Below are positions 31,374-42,368 of a DNA stretch of 64,000 nt, piece after piece. A program made the position numbers and the translations under genes. Below the pieces are notes generated by a model. It was not told where the DNA came from, made no database searches, and saw only the letters and a program-made list of their open reading frames with translations. This DNA is from Blepharisma stoltei (lineage: Eukaryota > Ciliophora > Heterotrichea > Heterotrichida > Blepharismidae): NCBI GenBank assembly GCA_914767885.1, contig CAJZBQ010000021.1:806001-870000 (forward strand). The letters run 5' to 3'. The stretch's first letter is position 1. Each line of letters opens with the position of its first letter.

Positions 31374-32054
31374 TTATTCTTTACTAGGATCAATTATATC
31401 TATAAACTTGAGGGCAAGTGCAACTATTGAAGGAGGGCTCAAAACCAATTTTTGTGTCTTACTGCATCTGTGAAATTCATTCCCATCAAACTTGCAAAAA
31501 TTTCATGAGTTGAGATCTGTTATGCAGCCATATACATCTCAAATAGGATTCTTCCAATAAGTTGCATACATTTCAAATATGTTTGCTGCAAAGGCAAGCT
31601 CTGGATCAGTTCCCCTGATTTTCCTGTCTTCTTTACGGATCAATCGAAGCACAATTCTAGGTGTGTTGTCTCGATTAATCACATAGTCACTTTTGCCCTT
31701 CTTTTCCCCGCTGCTAAGAAATATTGGTTCTTCTTTGTTAATAGTGATTCCTTCATTATATCCTACTAGTACCATAGTCCTCAAAAAATGATCAATGTGA
31801 CTTATCATATTACCCTCGCGACCTCCAAAAGAGTCCAGCTCAGGCTTAATTCGCTCAGAATCTGGAAATGTGCTATTAAAGCCTGCAACAGATTTTATGA
31901 GAAACTCTTGCTGCGCCTTAGATAGCCTCGATTGAGAAGATTCTTTTAGCGTCAGATCTGATGTGGTTGCAAGGTTTCGGTAGTCTATATGGAAAATATT
32001 CTTTAAATCTTTTGGATTGACTTGGTTGAGAGTGCCTCTGAGCCTAGAGAGCAT
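31374..32054 (-). CDS. Unknown protein, possible PD-(D/E)XK-like fold
   Basis: 226 residues; TGA Trp near 31539 extends the frame to TAA 31374-31376. The middle shows alternating strands and helices: EPIFLSSGEKKGKSDYVIN, PRIVLRLIRKEDRK, LAFAANIFEMYATYWKNPIW, DVYGCITDLNSWNFCKFDGN. The order 'SDYVI ... IVLRLIRK ... E' and the late 'VYGCITD..SW.F.K' are reminiscent of uncharacterised PD-(D/E)XK-type proteins found in plants, oomycetes and ciliates, but the catalytic residues are not certain, so treat this as a fold hint only. No signal peptide. Converges with the 941-residue gene, 39 bp between stops. Confidence 0.68.
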
Positions 32055-32123
32055 TAAATCGATCTTGGTTTTGTCAAGTGAGTGTTCTTGGATGAATCTT
32101 CTTCCTGATTTACTTTTATTTTA

Positions 32124-32679
32124 ATGGAAGATTCGGAAAGTAATGTTTCCTATTCTTCTTCCTTTTGTGAAGAAAACGGAGCTTTACAGGATGAATTTTT
32201 CGAACTTTTACTATTAAATGAACTTATTGATACAGGATTACTTGATAATTCTGAATCAGAGTATGAATGAAATGATAGTGATACAGAAAATGTTGATACA
32301 GATGACAAAATATTGGAGTTTTTTAAGTCGTTTAGATGGAAAAAAATACTAGATGAAATAGATCCTATTCAGGAAACCTTCAAATATAGGAAGACTGAGG
32401 TGATCATTGATGATAAGAAGACAATCGATAAGAAAATCCTGGACACCAGAAAAATAAAAATTAGATCAGATTCAAAATTTTATCAGAAAAATAAAATTGA
32501 TATCAGAATCAAACATTATCAGGAAAATAAAATTTAGATCAGATTCAAATTTCATCAGAAATAGAAAATTCATATCAGACTCAGAAATCGAAAAAATCGC
32601 GGATTACGTGGGTTCAGAAAATTTTACTAAAATTTTATCCAAAGATTTTAGGAAAAGAAGAAAGTTAAAAAATTTTTAA
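32124..32679 (+). CDS. Acidic-then-basic unknown protein with 12-residue repeats; one-base frameshift
   Basis: ATG 32124; TGA near 32268 is Trp. The N-terminal 70 residues are acidic. A basic region follows, coded by about 3.5 tandem DNA units starting at 32465, 32502, 32538 and 32574. The first unit is 37 bp and the next two are 36 bp. With the extra base the frame ends at TAG 32535-32537 (137 residues). Dropping one base in the A/T run of unit 1 gives 184 residues with regular repeats of the type (I)RSDSKFIRKIK / SESNIIRKIKF / RSDSNFIRNRKF, ending KDFRKRRKLKNF at TAA 32677-32679. The repeat regularity argues that the extra base is an error or recent mutation. Function unknown; the basic tail could be a nuclear signal. 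Confidence 0.6.
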
Positions 32680-32827
32680 TCGGGACATGGCCCTGAAATA
32701 AAGGCCTTTAAGTAATAAAGATTTCTCTCTCTTCCTGATTTTATAATCATGAAATGAAATTAATGTATATATCACACTATTTTTAATTAGCTCAATATAC
32801 ATAAACTATTATTGACGTTTTTGTATG

Positions 32828-34311
32828 CTAACTTCTTATTTCTATTTCTTGCTGCTTTGGCATATGTGCTTCTTTTTTGTCTTCAAATAGTGGCGCAACA
32901 CTCATAATGCTCGTCAGTTTGTTCAGCGTGAATGCCTGCTTTTCTTGCTCATCTTTAGTTTCTAGGATAACTAAATTAAGGTCGTTTAATAAGTTTCCCA
33001 TGGATCTTAATACTTCAAAACGATTGTCTATTTCAGTCACTTCAGCAATTTGGATTTCTTTATCCAGAATAATCTGCTTAAGATTGACTTTTTCTTTTGC
33101 CAGCTGGTCACATAAACTTGTCAATTCTTTGATGTTTTTTTCATAAGAGCTCTTATCATTTTTATACTTGTCGATTATATCTCTTATTTCTACTCTATTT
33201 TGCTCAATAGAAGCTCTAAGTTTTGATATAGAAATATTGATAGATTGCTCGACAGTCTGATCATGCATCCTTATAAAGGTATCAAAAGTTTTGACAATAA
33301 TCCTCCAAAAGGTTTCCAGAATGACTGCTTCATCGTCTCCGTCCTTATTTCTGATGGCTCTAATAATATCTCTCACTATTGTAGAGTATTGCGATATTTT
33401 GTTAACCATTTCACCTCTAGTCATTTGTAATAGTTGGCTGAGTTTTGTTTCTTGCAATTCTTTAAGCTCTTTTTCAACTTGAAAGAAACTCCCAAGAGCT
33501 GGGTTTTTAGGTACTTTATTGAATTCTTTACTCCTTGCAATTTGAAAATTCAAGCTTAGCTCGCTTTTCAGTTTGTCCATGAATTTCAAGCCATCGATGT
33601 ATTTTTCGAAATCTTGTTCTTCATTTTCTTCAGCTTCTTTTTCAAGTTTGACTGACCCGCCTCTTTTACAGAGAGAAAAATTTTTTTGCTTTCTCAAAGT
33701 GGAGAAAAATTATCCGCTGGGGTTTTTAAAACGCTAACTGGTCACAACCAATCGCTTCTGCAGGCAGCCTTATGAATAAGAAATAGGAAACTGATTGCGA
33801 TTAGTAAGTCAGTTTACTGGCGTTCAAATCCCAACAGATTATAAGAGATTTCTGTATTAAAAATTATTTTTTCAATGGTCTTGTCCACTCTTAAAGCGAG
33901 GAGTGAGTCTTCATGGGGCTGGAATTTAGTTAATGCAGGATTGTAGGCTGGATCTCCTCTAGATCCTCTGAATAATCTTAATATAGATTCGTGCTGCACA
34001 GATGCCTTTAGTAATGGATCTTTAGGGGATTGAAGTTCAATTATTCTTGCGGTTGCTAGTATATGAGATGGGTGATTAAAGCGATCTTTTTTGCTTGCTG
34101 TCTTTATTCGACTTGTAAAACTTGGAAAGTTATTAGTCGATCTTGATAACTCTTTTGTAACTAATGGAGAATCTATAACCGGAGAAGTTATTAATGCTCG
34201 AGGAGTAGTCATCATAGTGTTTTCGGTTTGCATTTTTTCTATATAATCTCTGAATGTTATATTTTCTCTTCTCATCCTTTTTATCTCAGAAACAGAATGT
34301 TTTCTTCTCAT
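32828..34311 (-). CDS. Coiled-coil protein, probably one gene split by an insert
   Basis: Two reading frames on the minus strand: 34311-33814 (basic, Ser/Thr-rich; MRRKHSVSEIKRMRRENITF) and 33697-32828 (long helices: KELKELQETKLSQLLQMTRG; KNIKELTSLCDQLAKEKVNL). The second has no ATG for about 40 residues, which suggests it is a downstream exon. A TTA repeat at 33666-33668 and 33839-33841 allows removal of 173 bp and gives an in-frame 436-residue protein (SYKRGGSVKLEK). An alternative is a 155-nt intron 33663-33817, far outside the local intron size. If separate, the second gene would start at ATG 33580. Family unknown; a structural or cytoskeletal role is a guess. Confidence 0.55.
33669..33841 (-). 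other. Candidate IES (173 bp, TTA repeat), boundaries unsure
   Basis: Removal joins NTEISY to KRGGSVKLEKE in frame. There are no clear terminal inverted repeats, and the joined protein is not conserved enough for me to confirm the junction. Confidence 0.4.
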
Positions 34312-35064
34312 TTTTATAATGGCATTGGATTTTCTATCAGTTATATGCTTTATTTTGGCTTATCTGCATGAAGAAAAGCATCAGCAACCAATTTCATGAG
34401 ATGAATTAAATTATGCTTACTCCATACCAATTAGCAAGGATTTGCATAGTTTTTTTTTAAAAGAGATAAAAAGCAATTCTAAATTTTTTCTTAACTCCCT
34501 TACTTACAGGAAAAAGATTTTAAAAATTTTATAAATTAATTATTTTTGGATTTAAAGAACGATTTTGATATTTAAATTAAAAATCTAATATAGATTTTAA
34601 AATGTAAGATGATTAAACTTTATATAATTAGCTAGAAATTACATTAATCAAGTCCAAATTATTTATTAAAAAAATCATTGGCATTTAAGTGAATACTCCA
34701 TTGGTTTATTCGTGAGCAAGAGAAGTTAGATTTGATTGTATTATAATTAAAATATAAATTAATCAATTCTTAAAAAAAATTTAGAAATTACATTGATTTT
34801 TAAATCCATCTTTATAAAAATATAAATCGAATCTAAGGCATAGAGATGTTAAGAACTAAAAATTAACAAATTTCCGAAAAATAAGAATCTGATATATATA
34901 TGGAACTTAACCAAATAATTAAAATCCTAAAAGGATTTTAATGATTTGAAGAATTGCTTTTTTATAGCAGATTAGCAATTACTGGGATTCACTTTTTTGA
35001 GAAATCTGCTTAATAAACTACCTTTAAAATAAATTCAACGCTTAATTAAGTAATTGTTTCTTAT
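34312..35064. other. Gene-free AT-rich region
   Basis: 753 bp between divergent genes. No credible frame, no MITE core, no RNA gene recognised. Confidence 0.5.
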
Positions 35065-35619
35065 ATGGCTAATTTATCCGATGCTCTGGAAACTCAAATT
35101 GGAGACATAGAAGACTTGGAAGACAGATTAATCGTGATGGAATCAATTGTTGAACAACTAAAATCCTCAAAAATAATGAGAGCAGAGCTTGAAGTTCTTT
35201 TAAATCAATATATAGCTCTTGAAGATTCAATTATCAATGGGCTGCATCAGCTTGCTAAGAAGGCAGAAGACTTAGTATCACAAAACCTCATAACTAACGC
35301 TACATCAAAGTTCAATGAGCTGGGCTCGAGCTATCAAGATACTTGAAGCGATGAATTTTGAGAGACTTATAACATGATTAGAGAAGGCTACCAAACTTCA
35401 GATAAAAAGAAAACTGGACAGGAAATAAATAACCAAGTTGAGTCGATGCAAGACATTGCACTTGCTTTGAATCGAACGAAAAATAAAATACAGAATGATG
35501 ATAGAGGAAAAAAAGCATTAGAAGAAATTGAAGAACTAAGCAAGACATATCAGATTAGTGTATTGGGACCTCAAATCCAAGATTTTCATAATAACAAATG
35601 CAAATGTGTTTTAATTTAA
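35065..35619 (+). CDS. Small coiled-coil protein with C-terminal CaaX box
   Basis: 184 residues; two TGA Trp codons at 35344-35346 and 35359-35361. Almost entirely helical with heptad-like spacing (LETQIGDIEDLEDRLIVMES; LNQYIALEDSIINGLHQLAK; RGKKALEEIEELSKTYQISV). The last four residues are CVLI preceded by KCK, a CaaX box whose final Ile would favour geranylgeranylation, so the protein is probably membrane-tethered. No further domain recognised. The prenyl motif is visible; the modification itself is inference. Confidence 0.72.
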
Positions 35620-35905
35620 TATATAAAATTATTCAACTTTTAAATAATAGATAGAATAATTTTTTACTATGATAATATTTTTACCTTAAAATTTTTTCTT
35701 CAAATCCTAATATCAATTTAAATATATGGTAAAATAGGTATGAAGACATTAGACGTTTAATTGCAACCCTCAACCCTAAATCCTCGCACAAGAAGTTCGA
35801 TATATTACTATTAAAAATAGTCCTTTCTTTAAAAGTTATTGAGATAAATGTCTCACAGAAATTAAGAAATAAAATAGACATTAAAAATGTTTATTAGAAA
35901 ATCTA

Positions 35906-36460
35906 ATGTATGAAACAAATAGATTACCACTTGCTTACACTGCAACACTTAAGAAAGGAGCGCTTGGATCATTAAGGTCGACTGCAGATGGAATTTTCTC
36001 TAGAAATGAAATCTTGCCCTTCTTAAACAAGAAGCCAATGTCTATGACTGATCTTCGGAAAGAAGGAATATTAGACCCGCAAGCATCATTGGAAAATTCA
36101 AGAGTTGCTGTAAAAGTTTTTCATAAAAATTCTGAATCTTGTGACCTCTGGAAAACCAAATTATCTAAAATTAATCAAATGATGACTTCGTCACGCAAAG
36201 ATGGTTACCCTTATAACATGTTCACACCTCTTGGCCCTCATATAGAAGCTCCTAATAAAAACCGGAACCCAAAATTTTACAGATCACTTTCTTCTGATGG
36301 TTGGGCTTTTCATAAAGAAATGGGGGAGTTTAATTACTTTAATATTACTTACATGAAAAATAACTCCTGTTTTCCATTTGTTCAAAAAAAACCATTAAAT
36401 AGGCAAAAGCAAGTTGGAGTAAAGCCAGCGAGAAAACTAGAAATTAAGAAGAAAAAATAG
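35906..36460 (+). CDS. Unknown basic protein
   Basis: 184 residues from ATG 35906, no Trp-TGA. Rich in Lys, Pro and Asn with short conserved-looking phrases (LPLAYTATLKKGALGSLRST; KDGYPYNMFTPLGPHIEAPN; DGWAFHKEMGEFNYFNITYM), and it ends in KKKK. The pattern 'GxYTPLGPHIEAP' recurs in short ciliary or axonemal inner proteins of protists, but I cannot place it in a named family. Converges with the F-BAR gene, 6 bp between stops. Confidence 0.65.
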   Translation: MYETNRLPLAYTATLKKGALGSLRSTADGIFSRNEILPFLNKKPMSMTDLRKEGILDPQASLENSRVAVKVFHKNSESCDLWKTKLSKINQMMTSSRKDGYPYNMFTPLGPHIEAPNKNRNPKFYRSLSSDGWAFHKEMGEFNYFNITYMKNNSCFPFVQKKPLNRQKQVGVKPARKLEIKKKK

Positions 36461-36466
36461 CAATAG

Positions 36467-39248
36467 TTATAGTAAATGCTTATTCTCTAATAAAAATTCT
36501 ATAGATTCTTTTTTCTGTCGATTAAAGAGTATCCAAGCTATAGCTGTCCTATCGTCAATATTTATATCGTCTCTGAATTTGTCGATCAAAAATTTATCAC
36601 TTTTTGGACAATAGACCATAATTTCAAGAACTTTTGTGATTTCTAGCTGTTGCTCTTCCCTCGTTAAGCCTATATTTTCTCCATTTTCCTGCTTTAGCTC
36701 AAAAAAGGTGATAGTAGAGTTTACATCATTTCTTAGAACTCTTGATAAATCTTCACAATATATAGTGTCTATGTCCATGCATAATAAAATGTTCTTCCAT
36801 GAATCCAAAAAGTTAATAAAGCATTTTTTCAAAAAAAGCTGGAAATATTTTTGGGAAAATACTGAAATCAGCCCGTTGAATAGATCACAAATTAATGGAA
36901 AACGAGAGGTTAAATCTTGAGCTGTATATAATTGGAAAAATACTAGAGGATACACATCAGAGTAAATAATTTTTTGCGCTAAAACATCGCATATCTTATC
37001 TGCTGAGTACTCAATTCTATTTTTTAGCTCGCTATAAATTTGAGAGGGCTCTATTACCATGACTTTTCCTAAAATATTAATTCCTTCATTGAAAAAGAAT
37101 TCGAGATTTGCCAATCTAACACAAAGCGATTTCACAATTTGGCCTTTCGGAGATTGATCTACTATCCCTCTAAAAGAGCTCAGCTTATTAGTTTTCTTCA
37201 TAAGCAATTTCTTATCTCCTTGAAGCAAATTTCCTATTGGGGGTATAACTGGGGGTCTGAAATCTGGCAGCACTTTTAAAATTTCTTCTACCACATCGAT
37301 ATACTTGATAAATGTTTCCTTCATGAAATTAATAAAAGTTGGAGCCCAAAGCTCTTTCCCTTCTTCCTTAAAGATCTCATCCAACTCTTCTTCTAATGTT
37401 TTGATGCAATATATAAGATCGACAACCTGCTGTGTGTATCCTTTATTCGGAATTGGCTCCCATCTTTCAGAAGATGTTAAACGCTTAAACATCGCTTTAA
37501 TAGAATCAATTTTATCTTCAAGCCAAGGGCGAAGGCTTGGCATAATTTGCTGGATAATGTCTGTTTTATTTGATGAAGTCCAGTCTACATGCTTGAGAAT
37601 TTTGAAAATGTGTTCATTTGCAGCTTCTACGTCTTTTTTCTCTTCTACTAAAGGTCCTGTAGGAATTGCTGGGTGTATATAGGCTTTTAAATTGTTTGTA
37701 ATTAAAAATACATCAACGTCCTCTCCTGGGTTTATGTCATTAATTTTTTGCTCGAAATTTTTGACTGATTTAAATTGGTCACTTAGACAGCTGAATATAG
37801 CCCATGCCCCTATATATAGATTTATTTAACAGATAAAATGTAATGGGCAATTGAACGAACTAAACATACTCTATCAAAGGGATGAGCTGAATCTCTATAA
37901 CAGGAAGAGTTAAAAAGTGACATGTCAAAAAATTTTGACAATTAAACGAGCCAATTTCTTAACTATCTTTATTATAAATATTAATTTTGAATTTAAGATA
38001 CCCTTTTGGATTGAAACTGATAAGTAGCTTGCATACTATTTCCTGTTTTTTGTAGAATTGAGGTTAAATTAAGTAAACGATATTAAATTCATTTTCTATA
38101 ATTATTATAAAAAATTCATGAAATTAAAAAGAGAGAAATGCTGCACTGGCAGCGGTAAAGTCATAAAGATAAAAAGATAATATCATTTACTTAATTTAAT
38201 CTCAATTTTCCAGAAAGCAGTAAATAGTAGATAAGGGACTTATCAGCTTCAGTCCAAAAGGCTATATTAAGTTAAAAATTAATATTTATAATAAAATATT
38301 TTAGAAATTGGCTTGTTTAATTGTCAAAATGGCTAACAATTGCCAATATTTTTTTGATATATCACTTTTTAGCTCTTCCTCTCATAGACCCAGCTCATCC
38401 CTTTATAGAGTCTGTTTTATTCTTTCAATTGCCTGTTACATTTTATCTGGTAAATAAATCTATTTAGCGATATGGGCTATAATGATTACTTGTCAGTTGC
38501 TTTGGCTATTTTTATGAACAACTCTTGAATTGATTCGATTCGCCTTATCTCAGCTTGCTCAACTTCTAGCAGTATGTCTCCAAAATGCTTATTATATCTG
38601 ATTAGAGCTTCATCCAAAATATTTCGAGCATTATCTAGCAGCCTTTTCGAAAACTCAATTTTTGATTTCTGTATAGCACTTACAGATTCTTCTAATTTTT
38701 TCTTGATTTTCCAATTAGATGAGTCATTCTCATTCAAAAACAATTTGCTTTCTGTCGTTTTCACCTCTTTTTTTACACTTTCATATTTATCCTGGTCTCT
38801 AGCATAGCTGGATTGGACTTGTTTATAGTCTTTAATTGATGATGCAGCTCTTTCTGATCAGTATTTATTATGCGAAATCAATTGCTTCTTCATTGCAGCT
38901 AATGGCTTTACAGTAATCTTCTCGAGATCATCAGCCAATTTACTGTGACCTTCATAGCCTCTGACAATTACTTGAATTAAGCTTTCAATTGCATCTTTAG
39001 TTGTCCTGACTATTGCTTACTTTTCTTCATTCGCTGAAACTGATTGAAGGGTTGATCCAAAAATTCCTTCTCGAGAAATTTGTAAAAGATCCTTGGAATA
39101 TCTAGATTCAGCATCGGATCATTTTTGAAAGAATGATTTCAGTCCTTTTAGCGTTGATGCAGCAGTTGCGGTTTTCTTCTGAACAATATCGAAGTTGTCC
39201 TAAAATAGTTGTTACTTTAAAATCCAAAAGAAACTGAGGATTTTCCAT
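36467..39248 (-). CDS. F-BAR (FCH) domain protein with long helical C-terminus; IES inside an intron
   Basis: 683 residues after removing three introns (39200-39215, 39006-39020, and one split by the element 37798-38481); the total is an exact multiple of three. The N-terminus DFKDNFDIVQKKTATAASTL, SRYSKDLLQISREG and the long charged helices (KPLAAMKKQLISHNKYWSER; YKQVQSSYARDQDKYESVKK) follow the F-BAR plan: a dimeric banana-shaped module that bends membranes during endocytosis and phagosome formation. Residues 290-683 are helical with hydrophobic spacing somewhat like MUN/exocyst-type tethering rods (FLIDKFRDDI near the end), but that is weak. The start ATG 39246-39248 was chosen because it leads in frame into the F-BAR motif across a 16-nt intron. 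Confidence 0.82.
37791..38489 (-). other. 15-nt intron interrupted by the IES 37798-38481
   Basis: Outer pieces are 37791-37797 and 38482-38489. After excision with one TA kept they read GTAATCATTATTCAG on the coding strand, a standard 15-nt intron. Joins AKATDN to CLSDQFKSV. Confidence 0.88.
37798..38481. mobile_element. IES: palindromic element, TA repeat, inside an intron
   Basis: 684 bp. Ends TAGCCCAT / ATGGGCTA beside doubled TA. Inverted arms of roughly 300 bp share TCTATCAAAGGGATGAGCTG / CAGCTCATCCCTTTATAGAG and ATTTTGACAATTAAACGAGCC / GGCTTGTTTAATTGTCAAAA. No open frame. Related to the decayed copy at 20074-20756. Confidence 0.9.
39006..39020 (-). other. 15-nt intron (F-BAR gene)
   Basis: Reads GTAAGCAATAGTCAG on the coding strand; joins SANEEK to TTKDAIESL. 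Confidence 0.85.
39200..39215 (-). other. 16-nt intron (F-BAR gene)
   Basis: Reads GTAACAACTATTTTAG on the coding strand; joins MENPQFLLDFK to DNFDIVQKK. The only 16-nt intron found in the window. Confidence 0.82.
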
Positions 39249-39358
39249 TTATTAAGCTACTTAATTCTTGCATTTTTATATCAGAACTAATAAATCCCCA
39301 ATTCAAATTTTTTCACTTGGTAATTATTCTCTAATTGAATTTTAAAAGAATTTAAAAT

Positions 39359-41756
39359 CTATTTTCTTACTATAAATTGTGCATTCATCAAATGCTTTTC
39401 ATATTGAATCTTTTCGCTTGAACTATAAGTCCCGCTGTGCCCACAGCTTAAGGTAAGCAAATTTCCGGCCTTATGGTAGTCAATATAATTTTTGCTATTC
39501 ATCGTTTGATTAGTCAAATCCACAGATTGAAGGTCTGACGACGCAATTCTTTCATTTCTTTCTTCTATGAAGGTAAGGATCTTCTTCAAACTTTCATAAA
39601 CTTTTCTGACGTCTTTACAAATTTCTCTGATTAAAGGATTCGAGGTATTGAGAGGGTTATTTAAGATAGACTCCAGATTTTTAACCCCTCTGATCAATGA
39701 GTCTATAGATCTTATCAATGGATTTGAATAGTCTTCAAAAGAAGGGGAGCTTGACCCTCATAAGTCAATTATTATGATCCATTGAAGCAAAGCTAGCTGA
39801 GGATATTTTTTCTTTTGAGTAGAGGCAAGGTAGATTCCTCCAGCATCAATCCCATCAAATATTTCGTTAATCCGTTTTACAACAGCAACTAAATTCTCAT
39901 CTTCTGCAGAGTCTGTATCTTTTGCTAAGAGCTGATATTGGTGTGGCACCCTGGGGTCTTGATTAAATAATTCTGCATAGCTACTAAACGATTTTTCATT
40001 TGTTATTTGTGGGTTTGACAAATGGTCTATTAGATTCGTCAATCTATTTAAAGAACTATTCATCTGGAGAAATTCAGTGTGGCTTAAAATATGCCACTTT
40101 TTCCCAAGATCAGATTTCAGCACACTTGTTTTCAATACATTTTCATGGCTTCAAATGCTTTTAAAAGCAACCCCAGATTTTAGAGAAGCAAAGTCATTAA
40201 TCATTCTATCCTGAGGATCTGAAGATAAAACCTTGTAGCAGTCAGCTGAAAGATATTCTGCAACTGAATCAGCGTCAACACGGCTTATTAATCGAAAGCA
40301 CCAATATACAGCTTTTCCGAAGTTAAAAAGGGCTGCATCAGATAATGATGAAAATGTTCTGTCTGCAAATAAAAAATCTAAAGAACATTCCCGAGCTAAA
40401 TAAGTGGCAATGCACCCTCCTAATGATTCGCCATGAACACCAAGCTTAGGAACATGTTTAATTGTCCGTAAATAATTCACGATATTTTCACCATCATTCA
40501 TCAGATTTTTTAAACTCAGTTTTCCTGTTGTTCGTCCATATCCTCTATAGTTTCATAGGAAAACATTGATTCCGTGAGTAAGGTAAAACTCTAATCAATC
40601 TGTTTGAAAATAGGAATATTCATAGTATCCAGCATTTGGATTACAAATCAACATTGTTGGAGCATTTTCATTTAGAGAAGAACTGCACACAAATAAGCAA
40701 TCTATCTTGGCTCCATCTAAGGACGTTATTCATAATTGTTCTGCATTGAATCTTTTAAGCAAATCTGCTCGCATATAATCTTTAGACCCTAAAGTATCGT
40801 CAAATCATCATCGACGAGCTCTTTTCAAAAAAGAAAGATCGCCGAAAGACTCATAGAGAGCACTTTCTGTTTCAGCAATAATTTTCATCACTGAGCTAAT
40901 CTGGTCGTTTTGAGGATAATCTTCCAATACAATGCTTTCTGGCTCATTCCTCTCTGATTTTATGTTCATCCACTTCCATAAATTAAGTTCTTCATGCGAA
41001 TTTATAATGATATTTGTTTCTTCTAATCCTCTTTTTAAGCTTAATAGTAAATTTAACAGTCTTTTTTGCTTCTTTGATATTTTATTTGGCTCTAAAGTTT
41101 GCAAATTATCGATTACTGATTCAAAAAGTGTACAAATATATGGAATATTTGTAGTCTGCTGGAAGTTTGAGTTATCAAGATTTTCTCTACTCCTCCTTCG
41201 TGAGCGAGCAAAACCATTAGAAAAATCTTTATTTTTGCCCAAAACCCCACCCTCCGTGAGCGAACAAAAATTTTTTATGAAAACAAAAACATAATATATA
41301 AATGATAATTACTATAACGAAATTTCTAGCTAATTTTGATGAATTTTAAACAACATGCGTCTTAAAATATAAATTTTGCAAATTAAAGATTCTCAATATT
41401 TACGAATTGGAATCTTTTTAAATATTGGAAAAAAAAATTTATAAAATTTCTATATAAATTTTTTTTAAAAAAATTAAACCCTTCTGTTAGCGAACAAAAT
41501 TGTTGTTCGCTCACAGAGGGGGAGATTTAGCAATTTCTGGAAATAAATTTTCTAAATATGTGCGCAAGGTTTTTACTTTAAGATACAGCTGATGGGTTAA
41601 TTCTTTACAATAACTTGATTCAATAGATCTTTGTCAAAACCAACTAGATCCAGGAAATATTATATATTGAGCAGCATAACTCAGAAGTATCTTGAATAAA
41701 ACAACAATCAGTAATATAGAGCAGGGTAGTGTAATTATCGTTGGCAAATAATACAT
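39359..41756 (-). CDS. Membrane-anchored alpha/beta hydrolase, interrupted by a MITE-type IES
   Basis: 685 residues after removing 41190-41529; many Trp are TGA-coded. The N-terminus has a long hydrophobic segment (residues 8-33, TLPCSILLIVVLFKILLSYA), a signal anchor. Residues 300-480 form the alpha/beta-hydrolase core: NAPTMLICNPNAGYYEYS, THGINVFLWNYRGYGRTTGK, the nucleophile elbow GVHGESLGG (GxSxG), and LDFLFADRTFSSLSD. This order resembles the ABHD12/13-like serine hydrolases, which act on lipids or thioesters. The catalytic Asp and His are not clearly assignable by eye. The C-terminus (about 200 residues) is helical and Ser-rich, unknown. Start ATG 41754-41756 precedes the anchor. Confidence 0.83.
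41190..41529 (-). mobile_element. IES: MITE in reverse orientation, TA repeat
   Basis: 340 bp. The left end has CTCCTCCTTCGTGAGCGAGC and a second inner copy (CACCCTCCGTGAGCGAAC); the right end has the hairpin form (TTAGCGAACAAAATTGTTGT..., then AGAGGGGGAG). The core is at about 41295-41340 (reverse). Unlike its relatives the right end carries three extra bases (ATT) before the TA, so the shared border is TA only. Excision gives GAA ATT GCT AGA GAA (EIARENLD) in frame. Confidence 0.87.
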
Positions 41757-41860
41757 TTATTGTAAACTAAGATTTAAATGTAATAATTTCATTTAAAAAA
41801 TTAAAGGAGCATATTTTATTAGTCAGATATTTTTTTTATTATCAAAAATATATCAAATTA

Positions 41861-42156
41861 CTCTCACCTTTGTGAGCAAAAAAATTTTTTATTGGGAGTT
41901 AAATTTTATAGTAATTTTTTTTTAAAATTAAAAAAATCCTAAATTATATTTTAAAGCAAATATTAATTAATTTGTAAAATTTATTTTTTAAAATAAGCTG
42001 TTTAAGATTAGCTAGAGATTTCATTATAATAATTATCACTCATATATCAAAATAATTTTCCATATGTTAAAAAAATCTTTGATCGCCCAAGGAGGGTGGG
42101 TTTTAACTAAAAAATAAGGATAATTCCAAATGATTTGCTCGCTCACAAAGTGGGAA
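41861..42156 (+). mobile_element. Intergenic MITE, TTA repeat
   Basis: 296 bp flanked by TTA 41858-41860 and 42157-42159. Ends CTCTCACCTTTGTGAGC and GCTCACAAAGTGGGAA. The family core is well preserved (TTAGCTAGAGATTTCATTAT near 42003-42030). Between the hydrolase and the PSI-protein genes, which diverge. Confidence 0.78.
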
Positions 42157-42368
42157 TTAGAGTTAGAAAAGTGAAGTCTCTTTAACAAAAAGTGACATTT
42201 TACATTAAGGTTTAATAATTTAGCAAATAATTCAAATTTGATAATATTTTAAAATTTCTAAGAAAGATTTGTCTCAAATTAACTTCTCTATAATCTAGTG
42301 CTAGTTATCAACTAAAGAATTTTGTCCTAGATAATTATAAAAAGGGAATTGAATACAATAAAACGGAT

